From Candidatus Pantoea formicae (lineage in GTDB: Bacteria > Pseudomonadota > Gammaproteobacteria > Enterobacterales > Enterobacteriaceae), in assembly GCF_011752625.1 (NCBI RefSeq), contig NZ_VWXD01000003.1:310001-374000 (forward strand): a stretch of DNA of 64,000 bases, read 5' to 3'. Below the pieces are notes generated by a model. That model was not told the origin of the DNA. It ran no database searches and saw only the letters and a program-made list of their open reading frames with translations. The position numbers were made by a program, and so were the translations under genes. The number at the start of each line of letters is the position of its first letter. Position 1 is the stretch's first letter. This document shows positions 56,812 to 64,000 of the stretch, one piece after another.

Positions 56812-56828
56812 TTTGCTTTAAAAGCAAA
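56812..56828. promoter_or_regulatory. Palindrome in LysR/M20 divergent promoter region
   Basis: TTTGCTTT, one A, then AAAGCAAA: a perfect 17-base palindrome holding a T-N11-A pattern as in LysR operators. It lies in the 148-bp gap between the divergent peptidase and LysR genes. Confidence 0.55.
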
Positions 56829-56874
56829 GCTTGATTGCCCATTTTCGAGGCATGCACCAGTTTGAGGCACCCCT

Positions 56875-57801
56875 ATGTTAAGCAATGAAATCCGCTATTT
56901 TCTCGCTGTCGCTAACAGTGGTTCGCTGAGCGCAGCAAGCGAGCAGTTGTTTGTTGCGGTATCGGCAATCAGTCGGCAAATCCAGCGACTGGAAGCGCAA
57001 GTCGGTGTGCCTCTGTTTGAGCGTCATGCGCGCGGTATGGTGCTCAATGAAGCTGGGGAAATTTTCGCGCACCACGTGCGTAAAAACATGCTGGATATGG
57101 AGTATGCGCTGGCGGAAATTAAAGGCCTGAAAGCGGTGCGTCGCACGTTGATTCGCGTCGCCTGCACCGATGGCTTAGCTTTCACGCTGCTGCCTCGCAT
57201 GATTGCCGATTTTCGCGCAGAGAACCCTGGCGTGCTCTTTGATATCAAAGTAGCGAGTACGCAAGGCGTGGGTGAACTCTTACGCAGCGGTGAATGTGAT
57301 GTCGCGCTCCAGTTTAGCTTGCACGCTGAACGTGGAGTGGATGTACTCGGTTCCTGGCCCGCCCCGGTTCTGCTGGTAATGCATCAGTCACATCCACTGG
57401 CTGATGCACCGCAGGTGACGTTGAGCGATATCAACCCCTACCCGCTGGCATTGCCGCAGCAAAATACCACAGTGCGCCAGCTCTTTGAGCTAGCCAGCCA
57501 TATGAGCGGTAATCTGGTCGAGCCGGTGTTGACCTGCGATAACTTCTCAACGCTCTTTCACTTTCTGTTGCGCACCCCGTTAGCCGTCACGATTTGTAGC
57601 GCTTTTACGGTGTTACAGGAAGCAGAAGCGCACGGGCTCATTCTGCGCTCTGTCGCTATTGATCAATTAACTCAGCGCAATCTGCAGTTACAGGCGCAAT
57701 CAGGGCGGCCCCGCAGTGCCGCCCTGAATGTGTTTCTTACGTTTCTCTTGCAGCAGTTAACCGCGCTAGAAGAACCTCTACGTCAATACTGGAAACCCTG
57801 A
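56875..57801 (+). CDS. LysR-type regulator of the MHS/M20 unit
   Basis: 308 residues. The N-terminal helix-turn-helix at about 16-37 (SGSLSAASEQLFVAVSAISR) and the effector domain follow the LysR plan. It is divergent from the M20/MHS pair, with a T-N11-A palindrome between, so it probably controls that operon in response to the imported compound. It ends one base before the stop of the convergent DppA-like gene, with no terminator in between. Similar regulators control amino-acid derivative use. Confidence 0.87.
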   Translation: MLSNEIRYFLAVANSGSLSAASEQLFVAVSAISRQIQRLEAQVGVPLFERHARGMVLNEAGEIFAHHVRKNMLDMEYALAEIKGLKAVRRTLIRVACTDGLAFTLLPRMIADFRAENPGVLFDIKVASTQGVGELLRSGECDVALQFSLHAERGVDVLGSWPAPVLLVMHQSHPLADAPQVTLSDINPYPLALPQQNTTVRQLFELASHMSGNLVEPVLTCDNFSTLFHFLLRTPLAVTICSAFTVLQEAEAHGLILRSVAIDQLTQRNLQLQAQSGRPRSAALNVFLTFLLQQLTALEEPLRQYWKP

Positions 57802-59397
57802 TCAGTTCTTGATATCCACAGGGTAGAAGATGTGTTTGCCAAAGGGATCAACCGTGTAGCCGCTGACCGTTTTACGGACCGGCTCGAATATTGTCGAATG
57901 GGCAATCATCACCGCTGGCATCTGGTCATGCATGATTTGCTGCGCTTGCAGGTAAAGCGCGACACGCTTGTCATGATTCTGCTCGGCTCGTGCTTCGGTG
58001 ATAATTTTCTCAAACGGCTGATAGCACCATTTTGACGAGTTAGAGCCGCCGTTAGCCGAAGTGCAGCTATAAAGCGGGCCAAAGAAGTTGTCCGGATCGC
58101 CGGTCGCTGTGGTCCAGCCCATCAGTGCGGCCTGATGCTCACCCCCCTTCACGCGTTTGAGGTATTCACCCCACTCGTAACTCACAATGTTGGCTTTGAT
58201 GCCGACCTGTGCCCAATCCGCCTGAATCATCTCTGCCATACGTCGTGCATTCGGGTTGTATGGGCGCTGAACCGGCATGGCCCACAGTGAGATTTCGGTG
58301 CCAGGTTTAATACCGGCTTCCTGTAACAGCGCTTTCGCTTTTTGCGGATCGTAATCGTAATCTTTCAGGTCCTTATCCGCACTCCACACGTCCGGTGGCA
58401 GAATATTTTTCGCCACGGTGCCGGTGCCTTTGAAAATGGCGTCGATAATTGCCTGTTTGTTGATGGCCATCGCCAGCGCCTGGCGGACTTTAACGTTATC
58501 CAGCGGGGCTTTGGTGGTATTGAATGACAGGAAACCCGTGTTGAGCCCGGATTTCTGCTCCAGGGTCAAATCCGGGTTACTGCGCATCTTTTCGAGATCG
58601 GCCGGGTTTGGGAACGGCATCACCTGGCACTCATTTTTTTCCAGCTTGGCATAGCGCACCGAGGCATCAGGCGTGATGGAGAAGACGATGCGGTCCAGTT
58701 TCGCTTTGCCCTGCCAATAATCAGGGAAGGCTTTGTAGAGGATGCGAGAGTCTTTCTGATACTGAACCAACTCGAAAGGCCCGGTGCCAATCGGCTCCAT
58801 GTCCACCTTCTCCGGCGTACCCGCTTTCAACATCTGATCGGCATATTCGGCAGAGTGAATTGACGCAAAATACCAGCCTAAGTCAGCCAGGAACGGGGCT
58901 TCGGCGTGCGCCAGGGTGATGCGTACCGTATTGTCATCAACCTTCTCAATATTCTTGATCAGCTTCGACAACTCCAGGCTGTCGAAATTGGTGTAGTTTC
59001 CGCCAGAGACGTTGTGGTACGGGTTCTTAGGATCCATTTGGCGCATGAAGGAAAAAATCACGTCATCCGCATTCAAGTCACGTGAAGGTTTGAACAGTTT
59101 GTTGCTCTGAAACTTCACTCCCTTACGCAAATGGAAGGTGTAGACCGTGCCGTCAGGGCTGATATCCCAGCTCTCTGCGAGGCTGGGGATCAATTCAGTC
59201 GTACCGGGTTTGAAATCGACCAAACGGTTGAAAACGGGCACTGCACTGGCGTCTACGCTGGTGCCGGAAGTATAAAGTTGTGGGTTGAAGTTCTCCGGCG
59301 ACCCTTCTGAACAATACACCAGCGTTTTCGCAGATACGCCACCTGCCAGCGCTAACCCCAATGCGCTGAGTGTGAACTTCATCATCATCTTTTTCAT
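57802..59397 (-). CDS. Dipeptide-binding protein (DppA-like), orphan
   Basis: 531 residues with signal peptide (MKKMMMKFTLSALGLALAGG, cut near VSA) and an SBP_bac_5 domain: LVYCSEGSPENFNPQLYTSG at the mature start, YTFHLRKGVKFQSN, and FGPLYSCTSANGGSNSSKWC with the paired cysteines of DppA. It binds dipeptides or related ligands in the periplasm. No dppBCDF permease or ATPase genes are adjacent, so it must use a transporter encoded elsewhere. The start at 59397 has GAGG 8 bases upstream. Divergent from pepT. Confidence 0.9.
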   Translation of the reverse strand: MKKMMMKFTLSALGLALAGGVSAKTLVYCSEGSPENFNPQLYTSGTSVDASAVPVFNRLVDFKPGTTELIPSLAESWDISPDGTVYTFHLRKGVKFQSNKLFKPSRDLNADDVIFSFMRQMDPKNPYHNVSGGNYTNFDSLELSKLIKNIEKVDDNTVRITLAHAEAPFLADLGWYFASIHSAEYADQMLKAGTPEKVDMEPIGTGPFELVQYQKDSRILYKAFPDYWQGKAKLDRIVFSITPDASVRYAKLEKNECQVMPFPNPADLEKMRSNPDLTLEQKSGLNTGFLSFNTTKAPLDNVKVRQALAMAINKQAIIDAIFKGTGTVAKNILPPDVWSADKDLKDYDYDPQKAKALLQEAGIKPGTEISLWAMPVQRPYNPNARRMAEMIQADWAQVGIKANIVSYEWGEYLKRVKGGEHQAALMGWTTATGDPDNFFGPLYSCTSANGGSNSSKWCYQPFEKIITEARAEQNHDKRVALYLQAQQIMHDQMPAVMIAHSTIFEPVRKTVSGYTVDPFGKHIFYPVDIKN

Positions 59398-59487
59398 CGT
59401 TAACCTCGTTTTTATTGACTTCCATGAGCCAGTATCGGTATCTATTGATAAATAACATGATTTATTCGACGTGTGTAAGGAATTGTG

Positions 59488-60714
59488 ATGACAGACCAAC
59501 TCGCTCGCCAACTGACCCAGCGCTTTTACCGTTATCTGGCGGTTTCCAGCCAAAGCGATGCCAAATCCACTACGCTGCCCAGCACCCCTTCACAGCATGC
59601 CATGGCCGAACTTCTGGCGCAGGAACTGCGTGAATTAGGCCTGCAGGATATTGTTATCGATCAGCACGCCACAGTGACGGCAGTGAAGCCCGGCAATCGC
59701 CCTGAGGCACCGCGCATTGGTTTCATCACTCACATTGATACCGTGGACGTCGGTCTTTCACCGGATATCCACCCGCAGACCTTAACCTTTACTGGTGAAG
59801 ATTTGTGCCTTAACAGCCAGCAGGATATTTGGCTGCGGGTTGCAGAACACCCTGAAATCGCACCCTATCTTGGCCAAGAGATCGTCTTCAGCGATGGTAC
59901 CAGCGTACTCGGCGCCGATAACAAAGCCGCAGTGACCGTGGTGATGACGTTAATGGAAAACCTCACAGGCGATCACGGCGATATCGTGGTGGCGTTTGTG
60001 CCGGATGAAGAGATTGGCCTGCGCGGTGCCAAAGCACTCGATCTGGAAACCCGCTTTAACGTGGATTTTGCCTGGACTATCGACTGCTGTGAACTGGGTG
60101 AAGTGGTGTATGAAAACTTCAATGCAGCCGCCGCCGAACTGGTGTTTACCGGCGTACCTGCCCATCCGATGTCAGGCAAAGGTGTGCTGGTTAACCCGCT
60201 GCTGATGGCGCATGATTTTATTTCGCGCTTTGACCGCCTTGCCACCCCAGAACATACCGAAGGCCGTGAAGGGTATATTTGGTTCAACGATATCAACGCC
60301 AATGCCAGCCGTGCCATATTGAAAGCGTCGATTCGCGATTTTGATTTAAAGGGCTTTGATGCGAAGAAACAGCAGCTGCTTGAAGTCGCTGATGAGATTG
60401 CCGCGCTTTACCCTACCGGCCATGTTGCATTAACCATCAGCGATATCTACAGCAACATCAGCAATGCGGTGGGCGAAGATCGTCGTGCGATTGATTTGAT
60501 TTTTGCAGCACTGCAACAGGTCGGGGTAGAGCCGAAAGTCATCCCTATGCGCGGGGGCACAGATGGTGCCGCGTTGTCCGCAAAAGGATTGTTAACGCCG
60601 AATTTCTTTACCGGGGCGCACAATTTCCATTCACGCTTTGAGTTCTTGCCGGTTCCGTCATTTGTGAAGTCGTATCAGGTGGCGGAAGCGTTGTGTTATC
60701 TGGCGGCTAAATAG
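59488..60714 (+). CDS. pepT: Tripeptide aminopeptidase PepT (peptidase T)
   Basis: 408 residues, same length as E. coli PepT, of family M20B. Zinc and catalytic segments are FITHIDTVDVG, GADNKAAVTVVMTL, FVPDEEIGLRGAKAL and GAHNFHSRFEF. It removes the N-terminal residue of tripeptides in the cytoplasm. The ATG at 59488 lies 6 bases after AAGGA; a GTG just before it is too close. With the neighbouring peptide-binding protein it fits peptide scavenging. Confidence 0.95.
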   Translation: MTDQLARQLTQRFYRYLAVSSQSDAKSTTLPSTPSQHAMAELLAQELRELGLQDIVIDQHATVTAVKPGNRPEAPRIGFITHIDTVDVGLSPDIHPQTLTFTGEDLCLNSQQDIWLRVAEHPEIAPYLGQEIVFSDGTSVLGADNKAAVTVVMTLMENLTGDHGDIVVAFVPDEEIGLRGAKALDLETRFNVDFAWTIDCCELGEVVYENFNAAAAELVFTGVPAHPMSGKGVLVNPLLMAHDFISRFDRLATPEHTEGREGYIWFNDINANASRAILKASIRDFDLKGFDAKKQQLLEVADEIAALYPTGHVALTISDIYSNISNAVGEDRRAIDLIFAALQQVGVEPKVIPMRGGTDGAALSAKGLLTPNFFTGAHNFHSRFEFLPVPSFVKSYQVAEALCYLAAK

Positions 60715-60730
60715 GCTAAGTAAAAAGCGA

Positions 60731-60758
60731 GTAACGGCACAATAAATTGTGCCGTTAC
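60731..60758 (+). terminator. Perfect 13-bp hairpin after pepT
   Basis: GTAACGGCACAAT and its exact reverse complement flank a 2-base AA loop, 17 bases after the pepT stop. A second stem, GCTGTGGC with GCCACAGC (60764-60787), follows on a T-rich loop. Confidence 0.75.
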
Positions 60759-60772
60759 AATGAGCTGTGGCT

Positions 60773-60832
60773 TTATTCCGCCACAGCCACATCAATGAGC
60801 GATAGTTTTATTTCGCCGCAGTCACATCAATG
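60773..60832. repeat. Duplicated 3' tail of the HisJ-like gene
   Basis: A 25-base segment at 60808-60832, holding the last codons and stop of the binding-protein gene, recurs with three changes at 60773-60797 (period 35). The outer copy, with its own stop triplet, looks like a decayed tandem duplication of the gene end. Confidence 0.7.
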
Positions 60833-61587
60833 CCTGGGAAGAATTTCGCCGCCAGCTTGGTGACCGTACCGTCGGTCTGCACTTTAGTGATAGCCGCATC
60901 CAGTTCGCCCTTCAGCTTGGCATCACCTTTACGCAGGCCGAAGCCAATACCGGAACCCAGGATGGTGTCATCTTCAACAGGTTTGCCCACGAAAGCGAAA
61001 CCTTTGCCTTGTGGCTTATCCAGGAAGCCAGACTGACCGGCCGCTGACATCACTAGCGTACCGTCAAGACGACCGGCGACCATGTCGTTATAAACCTGGT
61101 TCTGATCCTGATAAGACGTGACCGTCACACCCTGCGGTTCCCAGTGTTTCTTGGCATAGGTTTCCTGAATAGAACCCTGCAACACACCGATGTTTTTGCC
61201 TTTCAGTGATTCTGCGGTAGGCAGCAGTTTCTCGCCTTGCTTGACGATCAGCATCGTTGGGATGCGGTAGATAGGCTTGGTGAAGTCGATGCTTTTGCCA
61301 CGAGCTTCGGTGATGTTCATCGCCGAGTTAATCGCATCGAATTTTTTCGCCTGTAGTGCCGGAATCAGCGCATCAAAGCTGCTCTCCACCCACTTACAAT
61401 CGAAATTACCCACCTGGCAAATGGCTTTACCCAGTTCGATATCGAAACCTTCCAGCTCGCCCTGTGCATTGCGGCTTTCAAACGGTGGATACTGTGATTC
61501 CAGACCGTAGCGTAAGGTCTCCTGCGCCAGCGCGTGCGCGGAGGTCAGCATGCCAAGAGCCACAAACAGTGCGTTAAGTTTTTTCAT
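60808..61587 (-). CDS. Basic amino-acid-binding protein (HisJ/ArtJ family)
   Basis: 259 residues with a signal peptide (MKKLNALFVALGMLTSAHAL, cut near AQA) and an SBP_bac_3 domain: LRYGLESQYPPFESRNAQGE, LEGFDIELGKAICQ and CKWVESSFDALIPALQAKKF match lysine/arginine/histidine-binding proteins, including the disulfide pair. It captures an amino acid in the periplasm. No permease gene is adjacent. The start at 61587 has AGGGGA before it. It lies 14 bases from the ybdL gene on the same strand. Confidence 0.88.
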   Translation of the reverse strand: MKKLNALFVALGMLTSAHALAQETLRYGLESQYPPFESRNAQGELEGFDIELGKAICQVGNFDCKWVESSFDALIPALQAKKFDAINSAMNITEARGKSIDFTKPIYRIPTMLIVKQGEKLLPTAESLKGKNIGVLQGSIQETYAKKHWEPQGVTVTSYQDQNQVYNDMVAGRLDGTLVMSAAGQSGFLDKPQGKGFAFVGKPVEDDTILGSGIGFGLRKGDAKLKGELDAAITKVQTDGTVTKLAAKFFPGIDVTAAK

Positions 61588-61601
61588 TATTCTTCCCCTA
61601 A

Positions 61602-62768
61602 TTACCCTTTGACCCGGCACAGCGCTTCCGCGCCAGCCAGCAGTGTTGCATCGTCTTTCGCAAATGACAGGCGAATTAATTTATTGTCAGTGCCGTCCAT
61701 ATAGAACGCCGATAGCGGGATGGTTGCCACACCGTGATCGACGATGAGACGTTTTACCATTTCACTGTCGCTTTCGTCACTGAAATGTCCGTAACTGGCC
61801 AACATAAAGAAGGAACCGGCACTCGGCAGCAGTTTAAAGGGTGAATCCTGCATCAGTGCCAACAGACGATCGCGTTTTTCCTGATAAAACGGCGACAGCT
61901 GCAGGTAATTCTGTGGGTTCTGCAAATAATGCGCAAAGCCAACCTGCATCGGTGTGTCAGCGGCATACATCATGAATTGATGCACCTTGACGATTTCATC
62001 CATCAAGGCCGCCGGTGCCAGCGCATAGCCCACACGCCAGCCGGTAACATGGAAGGTCTTGCCGAATGAGGAGACCACCACGCTGCGCTGTGCCAGTTCA
62101 GGATGCGTTGCCATGCCGCAATGCGCACGCCCATCAAACAGAATGTGCTCATAAACTTCATCTGACAGCACCACGATATCGGTGTTGCGCGTCAGGGCCG
62201 CCAGTTGCTCCAAATCGGCCGGCGTCAGGACCTGGGCACTCGGGTTGTGCGGCGTGTTGATAATGATCATGCGCGTGCGCGGCGTGATGCTGGCACGCAG
62301 TTCATCCCAGTTAATGGCGAAATCAGGCACCTGCAATTTCAGGCCAATCGGGGTCGCACCCTGCAAACGCACTACTGGCGCGTAGCTGTCGAAGGCCGGT
62401 TCGAAGAAAATCACTTCATCGCCAGCATGCACCAGTGCAGAAATCGCCATATAAATACCCTGGCTGGCGCTGCCCGTGATCAGCACTTCACTGCCCGCAT
62501 CATATTGCTGACCGTAAAGCGTCTGCACTTTCTCGGCCAGTGCCTCACGCAGTGCCGGTAACCCCGTCATTGACGCGTACTGGTTATGACCTTCGCGCAT
62601 CGCTTTGCTGACTAATTCAACCAGATGCGGATCGCAGGGGAAGTTCGGCGCACCCTGTGACAAGTTGATGGCTTTGTGCTGCGCAGATAGCTGGCCGATG
62701 ACGCTAAAAATGGTGGTGCCGACATCGGGCTGTTTGGAAGAGATGTTAACACTGCTGTTCAGGGTCAT
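61602..62768 (-). CDS. ybdL: Methionine aminotransferase
   Basis: 388 residues, fold-type I PLP aminotransferase close to YbdL (386). Lys237 in VVSSFGKTFHVTGWRVGYAL is the PLP lysine; NTPHNPSAQVL and SDEVYEHILFDG are cofactor-binding segments. YbdL prefers methionine, histidine and phenylalanine and makes the corresponding keto acids. The start at 62768 has GGAG 6 bases upstream. It is followed by an amino-acid-binding protein gene and is divergent from a GcvA-like regulator, suggesting an amino-acid salvage unit. Confidence 0.9.
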   Translation of the reverse strand: MTLNSSVNISSKQPDVGTTIFSVIGQLSAQHKAINLSQGAPNFPCDPHLVELVSKAMREGHNQYASMTGLPALREALAEKVQTLYGQQYDAGSEVLITGSASQGIYMAISALVHAGDEVIFFEPAFDSYAPVVRLQGATPIGLKLQVPDFAINWDELRASITPRTRMIIINTPHNPSAQVLTPADLEQLAALTRNTDIVVLSDEVYEHILFDGRAHCGMATHPELAQRSVVVSSFGKTFHVTGWRVGYALAPAALMDEIVKVHQFMMYAADTPMQVGFAHYLQNPQNYLQLSPFYQEKRDRLLALMQDSPFKLLPSAGSFFMLASYGHFSDESDSEMVKRLIVDHGVATIPLSAFYMDGTDNKLIRLSFAKDDATLLAGAEALCRVKG

Positions 62769-62897
62769 CGTTGCTCCGCAAGGTTGCATAACCACGTAAG
62801 TAAAGTAGATATCTATTCAACGGTGTGTTGCTTGAGTCTACAAGCGAATTGTTGTCATAATAGCCATGACTAAAAATCATAGCTTGAGGTTCTCCCC

Positions 62898-63779
62898 ATG
62901 TCCCGCTCTGCACTGCCGCTCAATGCCATTCATGCTTTTCTGGTCACTGCCCGTCATCTTAACCTGACGCATGCAGCCAGTGAGTTATGTATCACGCAAG
63001 GTGCCGTTAGCCGAAAGATTGCAACACTGGAGAGCTGGCTGGGATTCTCACTTTTTGAACGCCATGCGCGCGGCCTGCATCTCACCGAGCAAGGGGCAAA
63101 CCTGTTACCCGAATTGCAGCAGGGTTATGCCATGCTGGTGAATGCCACAGAAAAGGCAAGCCGTAGCAATACATCCATTCGCCTGAAAGCACCCACCTGT
63201 GCCATGCGCTGGCTGGTTCCCCGCCTGGTGGCGTTGGAACAACAACGGCCAGAGATCCACGTGGCGCTGACAACCACCCTAGACCATGCTTCACAGCTGG
63301 AGAATTATGACGCGGCGATTGTTTTCGGCACCCCACCTGCCGGTTCTATTCGCTTGTTTGATGAACAGTTGACGCCGGTGCTGGGGAGCCACGTTTCACC
63401 GCCCACGCACATGCGTGACCTCGCAAAATTCACTTTTCTGCACCCCACCAACGATTCTCGCGACTGGCAGCTGTGGCTGAATGAACAAGATGTGAGTTTG
63501 CCGATGGCACGCAACCAACACTTCGCCACCATGGATTTAGCAATTAGCGCAGCAATACAGGGTTTTGGTGTGACGGTGGCAGATGTCACGCTAGTCCAGA
63601 ATGATTTGGCGACAGGCCGATTGATTGCCCCGTTTGCAGAGCAAGTCGCAACCGGGGCCGCCTACAGCTTGTTACAGCGGGGAAAACAGGATGCGCCACC
63701 GTTCCTGCCGGAACTGGTGGCGTGGTTATGTCAGCCTCAGAATGAAACCCACTCGTCGGCACTGGCAGGTTTAGACTGA
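62898..63779 (+). CDS. GcvA-like LysR regulator
   Basis: 293 residues. It begins with LPLNAIHAFLVTARHLNLTH and the helix-turn-helix AASELCITQGAVSRKIATLE, the pattern of GcvA-group LysR regulators, then an effector domain (IRLKAPTCAMRWLVPRLVAL onward). It is divergent from ybdL across 129 bp and probably controls ybdL and the following binding-protein gene. The effector may be an amino acid. Its last 43 bases overlap the convergent chemoreceptor gene. Confidence 0.85.
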   Translation: MSRSALPLNAIHAFLVTARHLNLTHAASELCITQGAVSRKIATLESWLGFSLFERHARGLHLTEQGANLLPELQQGYAMLVNATEKASRSNTSIRLKAPTCAMRWLVPRLVALEQQRPEIHVALTTTLDHASQLENYDAAIVFGTPPAGSIRLFDEQLTPVLGSHVSPPTHMRDLAKFTFLHPTNDSRDWQLWLNEQDVSLPMARNQHFATMDLAISAAIQGFGVTVADVTLVQNDLATGRLIAPFAEQVATGAAYSLLQRGKQDAPPFLPELVAWLCQPQNETHSSALAGLD

Positions 63780-64000
63780 GCGACCGGCGTTGCGGACAGC
63801 ACGGGACGACGCAACGCTGGTTTAACCGGTACCACCACGGCCTGGCTTACCGGCGCACTCTCCGATAAACGGAATTTGGCCACCGATGCCTGCAATTCCT
63901 CAGTTTGACGCTCAAGCGCACTGGCTGCAGCCGACACTTCTTCGACTAATGAAGCGTTCTGCTGGGTGACACTGTCCATTTCTGTCACGGCGGTGCCAAC
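63737..64000 (-). CDS. Methyl-accepting chemotaxis protein, C-terminal fragment
   Basis: 88 codons in frame to the window edge; the rest of the gene lies beyond 64000. The visible part is the end of the signalling helix ([40 protein letters not shown]) and a flexible tail of about 45 residues ending in EWVSF. That pentapeptide follows the WxxF pattern that tethers CheR and CheB in Tar and Tsr, so this receptor probably recruits the methyltransferase itself, unlike the one encoded at 24500. Confidence 0.9.
   Translation of the reverse strand, partial: VGTAVTEMDSVTQQNASLVEEVSAAASALERQTEELQASVAKFRLSESAPVSQAVVVPVKPALRRPVLSATPVAQSKPASADEWVSF

Overview
The window reads as chromosome of an enteric gammaproteobacterium in the order Enterobacterales, most likely family Erwiniaceae (Pantoea or Erwinia type). 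This is inferred from blocks collinear with the Escherichia coli terminus region (dcp with ydfG; ynfA, ynfB and ynfD; a ynfK-type bioD, mlc, ynfL and ynfM; sotB), from compact gene packing, and from accessory genes between those blocks. No rRNA, tRNA, CRISPR array, prophage or transposase was seen.

Layout. 1-3637: a cut DUF1479 gene (ybiU type), a LuxR-type regulator with a degenerate receiver, and a CadC-like membrane regulator overlapping a FidL-like protein. 3639-6957: a small P-loop kinase, a VOC protein, an ABM monooxygenase, a LysE exporter and a class C beta-lactamase without ampR beside it. 7099-16298: a single-direction operon with a one-permease sugar ABC importer, a SorC regulator, a GlpD-like dehydrogenase, a DhnA-type aldolase, an FGGY kinase and a small cupin, preceded by a promoter and a 13-bp perfect inverted repeat. 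Together these form a full import, phosphorylation, oxidation and cleavage route for an unidentified polyol or sugar. 16348-17916: a secreted PAP2 acid phosphatase and a Cys-rich secreted peptide. 18168-22818: hpxO and guaD (purine catabolism) on either side of dcp. 23325-28302: a hydrolase, a chemoreceptor, ydfG, ynfA, ynfB and ynfD. 29228-34518: a DHA2 drug exporter and an OsmU-type osmoprotectant importer. 34713-42956: a purine permease, bioD2, mlc, ynfL/ynfM, a small Cys-rich protein, sotB and a BhsA-like protein. 43250-53319: a TetR regulator, the rhamnose regulon (rhaM, D, A, B, S, R, T), a yoaK-like 32-residue membrane peptide and aldA, which handles the lactaldehyde made by RhaD. 54034-63779: an MHS transporter with an M20 peptidase and LysR regulator, an orphan DppA-like binding protein, pepT, a HisJ-family binding protein, ybdL and a GcvA-like regulator. 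The window ends in a chemoreceptor C-terminus.

The most unusual non-coding content is a pair of inverted, nearly identical, GC-rich structured repeats (28411-29207 and 53392-53942). Both lie directly behind a terminator hairpin with almost the same stem. Both carry 41-bp tandem units, and the 246-bp length difference between the copies is exactly six such units. I know of no name for this family. The 7-16 kb operon is the strongest candidate for an uncharacterised pathway.
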